DNA of 64,000 bases from Streptomyces sp. A2-16 (GTDB lineage: Bacteria > Actinomycetota > Actinomycetes > Streptomycetales > Streptomycetaceae), in assembly GCF_018128905.1 (NCBI RefSeq), contig NZ_CP063808.1, positions 7,254,001 through 7,318,000 on the forward strand, in the 5' to 3' direction. This document shows, piece after piece, positions 35,532-44,852 of this stretch. The number at the start of each line of letters is the position of its first letter. The stretch's first letter is position 1. A program made the position numbers and the translations under genes. The notes beneath the pieces are model-generated. The model saw nothing but the letters and a program-made list of their open reading frames with translations. It was not told where the DNA came from and did not search any database.

Positions 35532-36760
35532 AGACAGACCTCACCGACACCACCGCCAGCAAGATCAACAAGGCGCTGGTCAAGGCGCGCCGGGCCATCG
35601 GCACACCGGCCGTCGGCATGGTGCTCACGCTGGTCATCGTCACCGACGAGGAGAACGCCTACGACGCCCTCAAGGCCGCCGGAGACGCGTCCCGCGAGCA
35701 CCCCTCGCGCACGCTGGTGGTCATCAAGCGGGTGTCGCGCAGTCCTCGTGACCGCACCCAGTCCCGCCTCGACGCCGAGGTGCGGGTGGGCGCGGACGCG
35801 GGCACCGGCGAGACGGTGGTGCTGCGGCTGTACGGCGAGGTGGCCGACCACGCCCAGTCGGTCGTCCTGCCGCTGCTGCTGCCGGACGCGCCGGTCGTCG
35901 TCTGGTGGCCGGTGGACGCGCCGCTCGACCCGGCCGGGGACCCGCTGGGTGCGCTCGCCCAGCGGCGGGTGACCGACACGTACGCCTCCGAGCAGCCGGT
36001 GCGCGAGCTGACGGCGCGCGCCGAGACCTACGCCCCGGGCGACACCGACCTCTCCTGGACCCGGATCACCCCGTGGCGCTCGATGCTGGCCGCCGCGCTC
36101 GACCAGGTCACCTGCGAGGTGGAGGCCGTCGAGGTGGAGGGCGAGGAGTTCAACCCGAGCTGCGAGCTGCTGGCGATGTGGCTGGCGGACCGGCTGGACG
36201 TGCCGGTGAAGCGGTCGCTGTCCGGCGGCCCCGGTCTGACGGCCGTACGCCTGCACACGGACAGCGGTCCGATCGTGCTGGACCGTGCGGACGGCTCGCT
36301 CGCCACGCTCTCCATCCAGGGGCAGCCGGACCGTGCGGTGGCGCTCAAGCGCCGGGACACGGCCGAGCTGATCGCGGAGGAGCTGCGCAGGCTGGACCCG
36401 GACGACACGTACGCCTCCGCGCTGCGGTTCGGGGTGGAACGGCTGAACCCGTCGGCGCCCTTTCCGGGACCGTCGGCGCCCTTTCGGGAACCGGCTCCCA
36501 AAGGAGAACCCGGATCCGTCGCGGACAAGCCCGTCGGCGACGAATCCGCCGCCGAGGGGTCCGGCGCCGCAGAGTCCTCCTCCGGGGAGCCCGTCTCCGG
36601 AGGATCCGCTGGATCCGCTGGATCCGGAGCTTCCGCGGAGCTCGCCGTCAAGGCCCCTGTCGAGGGCCCTGCGAAAGCTCCCCGGGCGGAAGGGGCGCCG
36701 TCGGCATCGCTGAAGCCGGTCCCCTCCGGCCTGACCGGGAACGGGAAGGCGGCGAAGTGA
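35528..36760 (+). CDS. opcA: OpcA, G6PDH assembly/activator protein, with long disordered tail
   Basis: OpcA is needed for active G6PDH oligomers in cyanobacteria and actinobacteria. The folded part (about 1-305) contains MVLTLVIVTDEENAYDALKA, VVWWPVDAPLDPAG and FNPSCELLAMWLADRLDVPV. Residues about 310-410 form an unusual Pro/Ala/Ser/Gly/Glu-rich tail with two copies of an APFPG/REP-like unit and GGSAGSAGSGAS. OpcA homologues usually end near 310-350 residues, so the tail is an extension. It overlaps zwf and pgl by 4 bases each. Confidence 0.93.
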   Translation: MKTDLTDTTASKINKALVKARRAIGTPAVGMVLTLVIVTDEENAYDALKAAGDASREHPSRTLVVIKRVSRSPRDRTQSRLDAEVRVGADAGTGETVVLRLYGEVADHAQSVVLPLLLPDAPVVVWWPVDAPLDPAGDPLGALAQRRVTDTYASEQPVRELTARAETYAPGDTDLSWTRITPWRSMLAAALDQVTCEVEAVEVEGEEFNPSCELLAMWLADRLDVPVKRSLSGGPGLTAVRLHTDSGPIVLDRADGSLATLSIQGQPDRAVALKRRDTAELIAEELRRLDPDDTYASALRFGVERLNPSAPFPGPSAPFREPAPKGEPGSVADKPVGDESAAEGSGAAESSSGEPVSGGSAGSAGSGASAELAVKAPVEGPAKAPRAEGAPSASLKPVPSGLTGNGKAAK

Positions 36761-37539
36761 GCACCCCGCAGCTGGTCGTGCACCACGACAAGGAGCTGAT
36801 GGCCCAGGCCGCCGCGGCCCGCCTGATCACCAGGATCGTGGACGCGCAGGCCTCCCGGGGCTCCGCGTCGGTGGTCCTCACCGGCGGCCGCAACGGCAAC
36901 GGTCTGCTCGCCGCCCTGGCCTCGGCGCCCGCCCGGGACGCCGTCGACTGGGGCCGTCTGGACCTGTGGTGGGGCGACGAGCGCTTCCTGCCCGAGGGCG
37001 ACCCGGAGCGCAATGTCACGCAGGCCCGCGAGGCCCTGCTGGACGCCGTACCGCTGGACCCGAAGCGCGTGCACGCCATGCCGGCGTCGGACGGCCCCCA
37101 CGGCGCGGACGTCGAGGCCGCGGCGGCGGCCTACGCCGAGGAGCTGGCCCGTGCGGCCGGTCCCGAGAACCACGGCGCGGTCCCGACCTTCGACGTGCTG
37201 ATGCTGGGCGTCGGCCCGGACACCCATGTGGCGTCCCTGTTCCCGGAGCTGCCCGCGGTCCGGGAGACCGAGCGCACGGTCGTCGGTGTGCACGGCGCGC
37301 CGAAGCCCCCGCCGACCCGGGTGACGCTGACGCTGCCCGCGATCCGCGCGGCACGCGAGGTGTGGCTGCTCGCGGCCGGCGAGGACAAGGCGCAGGCCGC
37401 GGCGATCGCCCTGTCCGGCGCGGGGGAGATCCAGGCCCCGGCGGCGGGGGCGCGCGGCCGGGCCCGCACCCTGTGGCTGCTGGACTCGGCGGCGGCGTCC
37501 CAGCTGCCGAGGTCGCTGTATCCACCGGCCTCGCCGTAA
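36757..37539 (+). CDS. pgl: 6-phosphogluconolactonase
   Basis: It hydrolyses 6-phosphogluconolactone produced by Zwf. The 260-residue protein starts at GTG 36757, which overlaps the opcA stop (GTGA). The N-terminal LTGGRNGNGLLAAL and the family motifs WGRLDLWWGDERFLPEGDPE and FDVLMLGVGPDTHVASLFPE are clear. The GGGNDGHV sequence of the classic motif is replaced by GVGPDTHV. It ends the operon. Confidence 0.95.
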   Translation: MSTPQLVVHHDKELMAQAAAARLITRIVDAQASRGSASVVLTGGRNGNGLLAALASAPARDAVDWGRLDLWWGDERFLPEGDPERNVTQAREALLDAVPLDPKRVHAMPASDGPHGADVEAAAAAYAEELARAAGPENHGAVPTFDVLMLGVGPDTHVASLFPELPAVRETERTVVGVHGAPKPPPTRVTLTLPAIRAAREVWLLAAGEDKAQAAAIALSGAGEIQAPAAGARGRARTLWLLDSAAASQLPRSLYPPASP

Positions 37540-37575
37540 CACCCGTTTCGCGTACGGCGGTCGACGCCGGGTCCC

Positions 37576-38203
37576 TCAGAAGGGGCCCGGCGTCGTCGCG
37601 ACGTCGGGGAAGACGTAGTTCTGCCAGTCCTCCGGCTCCCTGCGGATCTCCCGGAGCAGGTTCGAGAACACCGGAGCGTCGAAGAGCACGCCGTTGCAGT
37701 CGGCGTCCTCATTGGCCTTCTCGGACGCCTTCATGAAGGCCCGGTACTTCATGCCCTTCACCGCCGAGTCGAACGCCGGGCCCCGCAACCCGTCGACACG
37801 CTCGGCCAGTTCGAGCAGACGGTCATGGGTGAAGCCGTCCTCGGACTCCTCGGGCTGGTGGCGGCAGAGCACTTGGTGGTGCTCCGCGAACCTGCCCTCC
37901 GCCGGCGCCGCCCGCAGGGCGTTGACCGCCTTCTCCGAACCGCTGCCGCCGACCCTGTCGTCCAGGAAGGACGCCAGGGACTCGGTCCTCGTCTCCCCCC
38001 GTACGGTCGCCTCCCGCAGCTCCGGGCCGCCGCCGGTGGACTCGAACTCCTCGTAGACCGGGCACCTCGGGTCCTCGTAGAGGTGCACCCCTCACCGGCG
38101 CGTGCGGGTTGCCGACGGTGATCGTCGTGCCGTCGGCACCGAGCTTCTCCGGAACCGCCTCCAGACCGCTGTAGGCGCCCCCGCCGTGACCGGCACGGGG
38201 CAT
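37576..38203 (-). pseudogene. Frameshifted DsbA-like thioredoxin-fold gene
   Basis: Two frames are needed to rebuild one protein. In the first frame, from the ATG at 38201-38203, comes a segment ending EKLGADGTTITVGNPHAPV. In the second, from about 38088, the typical continuation HLYEDPRCPVYEEFE and the rest of a DsbA-like fold follow to 37576. The break coincides with a four-base run of C (38088-38091; G on the coding strand); removing one base would restore a single frame. In addition the CPxC active site is CPVY, without the second Cys, no export signal is present, and the cis-Pro region is not recognisable. It is 38 bases downstream of pgi. Either it is decayed or the run contains a sequencing error. 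Confidence 0.7.
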
Positions 38204-38241
38204 GGGCACGGAAAACGCACAGCAGTTCCGGCCGGGGTGGC

Positions 38242-39897
38242 TCACTGGCGTCCGCGCAGCTCCCGGTACGTCGCCACCAGGGCCTTCGTGGACGCGTCCA
38301 GGCCCGGCACCTCGACGCCCTCGGTGAGCGCCGGCTCGACGCGCTTGGCGAGGACCTTGCCGAGCTCGACGCCCCACTGGTCGAAGGAGTCGATGTTCCA
38401 GACGGCGCCCTGGACGAACACCTTGTGCTCGTAGAGGGCGATGAGCTGGCCCAGGACCGAGGGGGTCAGTTCGCGGGCCAGGATCGTCGTCGTGGGGTGG
38501 TTGCCCTGGAACGTCTTGTGCGGGACCAGCTCCTCGGCCACACCCTCCGCCCGCACCTCGTCCGGTGTCTTGCCGAAGGCCAGCGCCTGGGTCTGGGCGA
38601 AGAAGTTCGCCATCAGCAGGTCGTGCTGGGCCTTGAGCCCGTCGCTCAGCTCCTCCACCGGCTCGGCGAAGCCGATGAAGTCCGCGGGGATGAGCTTGGT
38701 GCCCTGGTGGATCAACTGGTAGTAGGCGTGCTGCCCGTTGGTGCCGGGCGTGCCCCACACCACCGGTCCGGTCTGCCACTCGACCGGCCGACCGTCGCGC
38801 TGCACCGACTTGCCGTTGGACTCCATGTCCAGCTGCTGGAGATAGGCGGTGAACTTCGACAGGTAGTGGCTGTACGGCAGTACGGCGTGCGACTGGGCGT
38901 CGTGGAAGTTGCCGTACCAGATGCCCAGCAGGCCCAGCAGCAGCGGCACGTTGGCCTCGGCCGGGGCGGTGCGGAAGTGCTCGTCGACGAGGTGGAAGCC
39001 GTCGAGCATCTCGCGGAAGCGGTCGGGGCCGATGGCGATCATCAGGGAGAGACCGATCGCCGAGTCGAAGGAGTAGCGGCCGCCGACCCAGTCCCAGAAC
39101 TCGAACATGTTGTCCGGGTCGATGCCGAACTCCGCCACCTTCCCGGCGTTGGTCGACAGGGCCACGAAGTGCCGGGCGACGGCTTCCTGGCCGGCCTTGA
39201 GCTCGTCGAGCAGCCAGGCGCGGGCCGAGGTGGCGTTGGTGATCGTCTCGATGGTGGTGAAGGTCTTGGAGGCGATGACGAAGAGCGTCTCCGCCGCGTC
39301 CAGGTCGCGGGTGGCCTCGTGCAGGTCGGCGCCGTCGACGTTGGACACGAAGCGGACGGTGAGGTCGCGGTCGGTGAAGCCGCGCAGCACCTCGTAGGCC
39401 ATCGCGGGACCGAGGTCGGAGCCGCCGATGCCGATGTTGACGACGTTCTTGATCCGCTTGCCGGTGTGCCCGGTCCACTCACCGGAACGGACCCGGCCCG
39501 CGAAGTCGCTCATCCTGTCGAGCACGGCGTGCACCTGAGGCACGACGTTCTCGCCGTCGACCTCGATCACCGCGTCGCGCGGGGCCCGCAGCGCGGTGTG
39601 CAGCACGGCCCGGTCCTCGGTCGTGTTGATCTTCTCGCCTCGGAACATGGCGTCCCTGAGCCCGAACACATCGGTCGCGGCGGCGAGTTCGCGCAGCAGC
39701 CGCAGCGTCTCGTCGGTGACCAGGTGCTTGGAGTAGTCGACGTACAGGTCACCGACCCGCAGTGCGTACTCGGTGCCGCGGCCGGGATCGGCGGCGAAGA
39801 GCTCCCTCAGCCGCACCTCGCCGAGCTCCTCGCGGTGCTCGGCCAGCGCGGTCCACTCGGGCGTCCGGTTGAGCCTGGTACGGCCGTCTGCGTTCAT
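38242..39897 (-). CDS. pgi: Glucose-6-phosphate isomerase
   Basis: The 551-residue enzyme interconverts glucose-6-P and fructose-6-P, linking the pentose operon to glycolysis. It shows the conserved block [20 protein letters not shown], the [18 protein letters not shown] loop with active-site His, and the C-terminal [19 protein letters not shown]. The start is the ATG at 39895-39897. It is upstream of the DsbA-like pseudogene. Its promoter must lie in the 729-base spacer to rbpA. Confidence 0.96.
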   Translation of the reverse strand: MNADGRTRLNRTPEWTALAEHREELGEVRLRELFAADPGRGTEYALRVGDLYVDYSKHLVTDETLRLLRELAAATDVFGLRDAMFRGEKINTTEDRAVLHTALRAPRDAVIEVDGENVVPQVHAVLDRMSDFAGRVRSGEWTGHTGKRIKNVVNIGIGGSDLGPAMAYEVLRGFTDRDLTVRFVSNVDGADLHEATRDLDAAETLFVIASKTFTTIETITNATSARAWLLDELKAGQEAVARHFVALSTNAGKVAEFGIDPDNMFEFWDWVGGRYSFDSAIGLSLMIAIGPDRFREMLDGFHLVDEHFRTAPAEANVPLLLGLLGIWYGNFHDAQSHAVLPYSHYLSKFTAYLQQLDMESNGKSVQRDGRPVEWQTGPVVWGTPGTNGQHAYYQLIHQGTKLIPADFIGFAEPVEELSDGLKAQHDLLMANFFAQTQALAFGKTPDEVRAEGVAEELVPHKTFQGNHPTTTILARELTPSVLGQLIALYEHKVFVQGAVWNIDSFDQWGVELGKVLAKRVEPALTEGVEVPGLDASTKALVATYRELRGRQ

Positions 39898-40216
39898 GTC
39901 CGACTTCAGCCTTCTTTCGTGCCTGTCCCAGCTGGTCCAACCTAGTTGATCAACGCGGGGCGCGAGCCGTACCGACTGCGGCGCCGACCGCACCAACAGG
40001 TACGTGCGCGCGGAGCGCGGGTATCAGCGGGACGGCGAAACAGCACGAGGAGGGGCACCGCGGACAGGATCGGGCCGTTCGTCCTTCGTCCCGGCTCGGG
40101 CGGGTCGAGCTGGGACATGCCGCTCGCGGGAGACCGGGGCAGGCGGCCGTGGACGGTGATCGCGGGCGGCGATGAGGAGCAGAGTTCGGTCAGGGGCCCG
40201 GCGAGGAGGGGCCGCC

Positions 40217-40273
40217 GCGCGGCACGGCGCCGAAGGCCGAAGCCCTACTGCGCGGCACGGCGCCGAAGGCCGA
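40217..40273. repeat. 24-bp perfect direct repeat, 33-bp period
   Basis: Copies at 40217-40240 and 40250-40273 are identical (GCGCGGCACGGCGCCGAAGG and four more bases) and separated by 9 bases. Confidence 0.85.
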
Positions 40274-40415
40274 GGGCCCTGACGCGCACCACATTTCCGT
40301 CCCCCGCGCACCGCAGCCGTCCGTACCGTCCCCCGCGCCACGCGGGCGCACACCCGCCCCCGGCCTCGACCGGCGTCCACCGGCGGGGGCCGACAGCTGC
40401 GCCCGCCATCGCCCA

Positions 40416-40581
40416 GACGGGCCGACGGTCGTGCCCGGCGGGCAGCGGTCGTGCTCGGCGGGCAGGCAGTCATGCCCGGCGGGCGGACAATCGTGCCCGT
40501 CGGGCCGACGGACATGCCAGGGGGCCGGCGGTCATACCAGGGGCGCCGGCGCTCATGCCCAGCGGGCCGGCGGTCGTGAAA
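40416..40581. repeat. Eight degenerate 20-21-bp tandem units
   Basis: Consecutive units start at 40416, 40437, 40457, 40478, 40499, 40520, 40540 and 40561. The consensus is close to GGCGGGCCGACGGTCATGCC. Units differ at several positions, so the array is old or under weak selection. The 20/21-base alternation excludes a coding repeat. Confidence 0.75.
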
Positions 40582-40626
40582 ACGGTTCCGGCCAGGCACC
40601 CCTGGTACCCGGCCGGCATTCGACTC

Positions 40627-40962
40627 CTAGATCTCGCCCCGCAGCTTGGCGAGCGCCTCGGCGAGGATCGCCTCGCCGTCCGCGTCGCTGCGCCGCTCCC
40701 GTACGTACGCGAGGTGCGTCTTGTACGGCTCGGTGCGCGGCGGGTCCGGCGGGTTGTCCCGGTCCTGTCCGGCGGGAAAGCCGCAGCGCGGACAGTCCCA
40801 GGTGTCGGGGACCTGCGCGTCGCTGGCGAAGCTGGGCTGCGTCTCATGCCCGTTGGAGCACCAGAAGGAGATGCGCAGCCGGGGCGCGGACTCGCCCCGC
40901 TCGGCCTCGCCCATCGGCCCCGCCCCGACCCGGCTACCTCGGATCGCGTTGCCACTTGCCAC
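40627..40962 (-). CDS. rbpA: RNA polymerase-binding protein RbpA
   Basis: RbpA binds the housekeeping sigma factor and RNA polymerase and stimulates open-complex formation; it also lowers rifampicin sensitivity. The 111-residue protein has the flexible N-terminus MASGNAIRGSRVGAGPMGEA, the zinc/core domain with SFWCSNGHE and WDCPRCGFPAGQDRD, a basic linker and the C-terminal sigma-interacting helix YKTHLAYVRERRSDADGEAI. The start is the ATG at 40960-40962. Streptomyces may carry more than one RbpA-like gene; the sequence here is close to full family consensus. Confidence 0.93.
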   Translation of the reverse strand: MASGNAIRGSRVGAGPMGEAERGESAPRLRISFWCSNGHETQPSFASDAQVPDTWDCPRCGFPAGQDRDNPPDPPRTEPYKTHLAYVRERRSDADGEAILAEALAKLRGEI

Positions 40963-41029
40963 GGTCGTAACTCCCTGCGTGATGGTGCCGCGAAGCGAGT
41001 CGGCGTTGTCGCTTCGTTGCGAGCGCCTC

Positions 41030-41058
41030 AGTCTACGTAAGGCCCAACGCGCGTCCAG
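41030..41058 (-). promoter_or_regulatory. Candidate housekeeping promoter of rbpA
   Basis: On the minus strand CTGGAC (41053-41058) and TAGACT (41030-41035) are 17 bases apart. This is close to the HrdB consensus and would leave a leader of about 60 bases before rbpA. Confidence 0.5.
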
Positions 41059-41177
41059 TGATTGGAGTTACCGCCCCCACACCTAGACGCAAGCCCCATG
41101 ATAGGCCGCGCTCAGGTGCGCGTACCGAACATGGGGCCTTACGTGCGGAATGTACGTGCTGTGTGTGGCGTGGCCGC

Positions 41178-41414
41178 TCAGCTGTTCGTCTTCATGAGGA
41201 GACCGAGCACGATGATGCACGCGAACCACAGCAGACCGACCACGATGGTGATCCGGTCAAGGTTGCGCTCGGCGACCGAAGAGCCGCCGACGGAGGACTG
41301 CATACCGCCACCGAACATGTCGGAGAGGCCGCCGCCCTTGCCCTTGTGCATGAGCACCAGCAGCATCATCAGGCCGCTGAAGATGATCAGGGCGATCGAG
41401 AACCCCATAACCAC
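41178..41414 (-). CDS. secG: Protein-export membrane protein SecG
   Basis: A 78-residue two-helix membrane protein of the SecYEG translocon. It has the helix IALIIFSGLMMLLVLMHKGK, the conserved cytoplasmic GGGLSDMFGGGMQSSVGGSS and the second helix ITIVVGLLWFACIIVLGLLM. I choose GTG at 41412-41414, as GAGAGAG lies 8 bases upstream; an ATG two codons later is the alternative. It lies downstream of tpiA, as in other actinobacteria. Confidence 0.94.
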   Translation of the reverse strand: MVMGFSIALIIFSGLMMLLVLMHKGKGGGLSDMFGGGMQSSVGGSSVAERNLDRITIVVGLLWFACIIVLGLLMKTNS

Positions 41415-41448
41415 GGCTGGACCAACTCTCTCGGATTCGGATGAACGA

Positions 41449-41479
41449 CGGGGGCACGGCCTTAAGGGCCATGCCCCCG
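41449..41479 (-). terminator. Hairpin between tpiA and secG
   Basis: The arms 41449-41461 and 41467-41479 pair with one G-T wobble in minus-strand RNA. It may attenuate read-through from tpiA into secG. Confidence 0.65.
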
Positions 41480-41511
41480 CAAGGGTACGACGGATCGCCG
41501 CTACGGCCTAC

Positions 41512-42288
41512 TCACTGGTCCCGGAAGCGCACGATCTTGACGAACTCATCGGCGTCCAGAGAGGCACCGCCCACCAGAGCGCCGTCGATGTCGGCCTGCG
41601 CCATGATCTCGGCGACGTTGCCGGCCTTGACGGAGCCGCCGTACTGGATGCGGACCTGGTCGGCCAGCTCCTGGGTGTACAGCTCGGCGACCTTGCCGCG
41701 GATGGCGGCGCAGACCTCCTGCGCGTCCTCGGCGCCGCAGACCTTGCCGGTGCCGATGGCCCACACGGGCTCGTAGGCGATGACGACGGACTCGGCCTGC
41801 TCGGCCGGGAGGTCCTTCAGGCCGCCCTCGACCTGGGCGAGGGTGTGCGAGACGTGGTTGCCCGCCTCGCGGACGTCCAGCTCCTCGCCGACGCACAGGA
41901 TCGGGGTGAGGCCGTGCTTGTAGGCGGCCTTGACCTTGGCGTTGACGAGCTCGTCGGTCTCGGCGTGGTACTGCCTGCGCTCGGAGTGGCCGACCGCCAC
42001 GTACGTGCACTTCAGCTTGGCGAGCATCGAGCCCGAGATCTCGCCGGTGTAGGCACCGGAGTCGTGCGCCGAGAGGTCCTGGGCGCCGTACTTGATCTTG
42101 AGCTTGTCGCCGTCGACCAGGGTCTGCACGGAGCGCAGATCGGTGAAGGGCGGCAGGACGGCGACCTCGACGGCCTCGTAGTCCTTGTCCGAGAGGGCGA
42201 AGGCGAGCTTCTGGACGTGCGCGATGGCCTCGAGGTGGTTGAGGTTCATCTTCCAGTTGCCCGCCATGATCGGCGTACGAGTGGTCAT
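41512..42288 (-). CDS. tpiA: Triose-phosphate isomerase
   Basis: A 258-residue TIM barrel interconverting DHAP and glyceraldehyde-3-P. The substrate Lys13 (GNWKMNLN), His101 ([12 protein letters not shown]) and catalytic Glu173 ([10 protein letters not shown]) are present, and the phosphate loop appears as [11 protein letters not shown]. It follows pgk after 6 bases. The strong hairpin at 41449 is behind it. Confidence 0.96.
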   Translation of the reverse strand: MTTRTPIMAGNWKMNLNHLEAIAHVQKLAFALSDKDYEAVEVAVLPPFTDLRSVQTLVDGDKLKIKYGAQDLSAHDSGAYTGEISGSMLAKLKCTYVAVGHSERRQYHAETDELVNAKVKAAYKHGLTPILCVGEELDVREAGNHVSHTLAQVEGGLKDLPAEQAESVVIAYEPVWAIGTGKVCGAEDAQEVCAAIRGKVAELYTQELADQVRIQYGGSVKAGNVAEIMAQADIDGALVGGASLDADEFVKIVRFRDQ

Positions 42289-42294
42289 GCGGGG

Positions 42295-43506
42295 TCAGTC
42301 CTCCAGTGCGGCGAGGCCGGGGAGCGTCTTGCCCTCGAGGTATTCGAGGGAGGCGCCGCCACCGGTCGAGATGTGTCCGAACGCGTTCTCGTCGAAGCCC
42401 AGGATCCGGACGGCCGCGGCGGAGTCGCCGCCGCCGACGACCGTGAAGGCCGAGGAGTCGAGGAGAGCCTGGGCGACCGCCTTGGTGCCCTCGGCGAATT
42501 CGGGGTGCTCGAAGACGCCCATCGGGCCGTTCCAGAAGACGGTGGCGGCGTCGGTGATCTTCGAGGCGTACAGCTTGCCGGAGGCCGGGCCGATGTCCAG
42601 GCCCATCCGGTCGGCCGGGATGGCCTCCGCGGCGACGGTGGTGGCGTCGGCCGGGGCCTTGGTCTTCAGGTCCGGGAAGGCGGGGGCGACCACCGCGTCG
42701 ACCGGCAGGACCAGCTCGACGCCGGTCTTCTCGGCGCGCTCGATGTACTCCAGGACCGCCGGGATCTGGTCCTCCTGGAGGAGGGAGGCGCCGACCTCGT
42801 GGCCCTTGGCCTTGAGGAAGGTGAAGGCCATGCCGCCGCCGATGAGGATGCGGTCGGCCTTGCCGAGCAGCTCGTCGATGACGGCGAGCTTGTCGGAGAC
42901 CTTGGCGCCGCCGAGCACGACCACGTAGGGCCGCTGGACCTCGTCGGTGAGCTTCTTCAGGACGCCGACCTCGGTGGCGATCAGGTAGCCGGCGTAGTGC
43001 GGCAGCCGGGCCGGGAGGTCGAACACCGAAGCGTGCTTGCGGTGCACCGCACCGAAACCGTCGCCGACGTACACGTCCGCGAGAGCGGCCAGCTGGTCCG
43101 CGAACTCGCCGCGCTCGGTGTCGTCCTTGGAGGTCTCGCCCGCGTTGAAGCGCAGGTTCTCGATGACCGCGACCTGGCCGGGCTGCAGGCCGTTCACCGC
43201 GTCGTGGGCGGCGGGGCCGACGGTGTCCTGGGCGAAGGCCACGGGGGCGCCCAGGAGTTCACCGAGCCGCTCGGCGGCCGGAAGCAGGGAGAAGGCCGGG
43301 TCCGGCGCGCCCTTGGGGCGGCCCAGGTGCGAGGCCACGACCACCTTGGCGCCCGCGTCCGCGAGGGCCTTGACGGTGGGCAGGACGGCGCGGATGCGGC
43401 CGTCGTCGGTGATGACGCCGTCGGCGAGCGGCACGTTGAGGTCGGCGCGGACGAAGACCCGCTTGCCGTCCACGCCTTCGGCGAGAAGTTCGTCGATCGT
43501 CTTCAT
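42295..43506 (-). CDS. pgk: Phosphoglycerate kinase
   Basis: The 403-residue enzyme makes ATP from 1,3-bisphosphoglycerate. Typical blocks are KRVFVRADLNVPLADG, VVVASHLGRPKGAPD, KVSDKLAVIDELLGKADRIL with GGGMAFTFLKA, and the C-terminal GGGDSAAAVRILGFDE. The start is the ATG at 43504-43506. It lies between gap and tpiA; a strong hairpin separates it from gap, so it may have its own promoter or be attenuated. Confidence 0.96.
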   Translation of the reverse strand: MKTIDELLAEGVDGKRVFVRADLNVPLADGVITDDGRIRAVLPTVKALADAGAKVVVASHLGRPKGAPDPAFSLLPAAERLGELLGAPVAFAQDTVGPAAHDAVNGLQPGQVAVIENLRFNAGETSKDDTERGEFADQLAALADVYVGDGFGAVHRKHASVFDLPARLPHYAGYLIATEVGVLKKLTDEVQRPYVVVLGGAKVSDKLAVIDELLGKADRILIGGGMAFTFLKAKGHEVGASLLQEDQIPAVLEYIERAEKTGVELVLPVDAVVAPAFPDLKTKAPADATTVAAEAIPADRMGLDIGPASGKLYASKITDAATVFWNGPMGVFEHPEFAEGTKAVAQALLDSSAFTVVGGGDSAAAVRILGFDENAFGHISTGGGASLEYLEGKTLPGLAALED

Positions 43507-43562
43507 GAGGGAACTCCTGGTGAGGGTGCTCTGATCGTACGAGGGCTGTTCTGCACGTGAGT

Positions 43563-43602
43563 CAGGGCCCGGGCGGCGCGTCCCTGCGCCGCCCGGGCCC
43601 TG
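43563..43602 (-). terminator. 17-bp perfect hairpin between gap and pgk
   Basis: Arms 43563-43579 and 43586-43602 are perfectly complementary with a 6-base loop. It lies about 30 bases after the gap stop and about 57 bases before pgk, so gap can be expressed separately from pgk-tpiA. Confidence 0.85.
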
Positions 43603-43631
43603 CTCTCACATCGAAATGCCTGCTCTGTGGA

Positions 43632-44852
<1,221 letters not shown>

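Larger units (their letters stand above)
39898..40626. other. 729-bp repeat-rich spacer between rbpA and pgi
   Basis: I see no convincing gene. Open frames on both strands have low complexity (Arg/Pro/Gly-rich) and are explained by base composition. The spacer holds a 24-bp direct repeat (40217/40250) and an array of about eight degenerate 20-21-bp units (40416-40581). The pgi promoter should lie near the left end, where TAGGTT (minus strand, 39939-39944) is a weak -10 candidate. Confidence 0.6.

Noticed and set aside
40416-40581. CRISPR-like array
   Set aside because: Units are adjacent, without spacers, and vary in sequence and length; no cas genes nearby.
40024-40599. Minus-strand open frame of 191 residues in the rbpA-pgi spacer
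   Set aside because: Composition is Arg/Pro-rich and it is produced by the tandem repeats; no ribosome binding site or family.
43563-43602. Attachment or transposition repeat in the glycolytic operon
   Set aside because: The structure is a simple intergenic stem-loop typical of an actinobacterial terminator.
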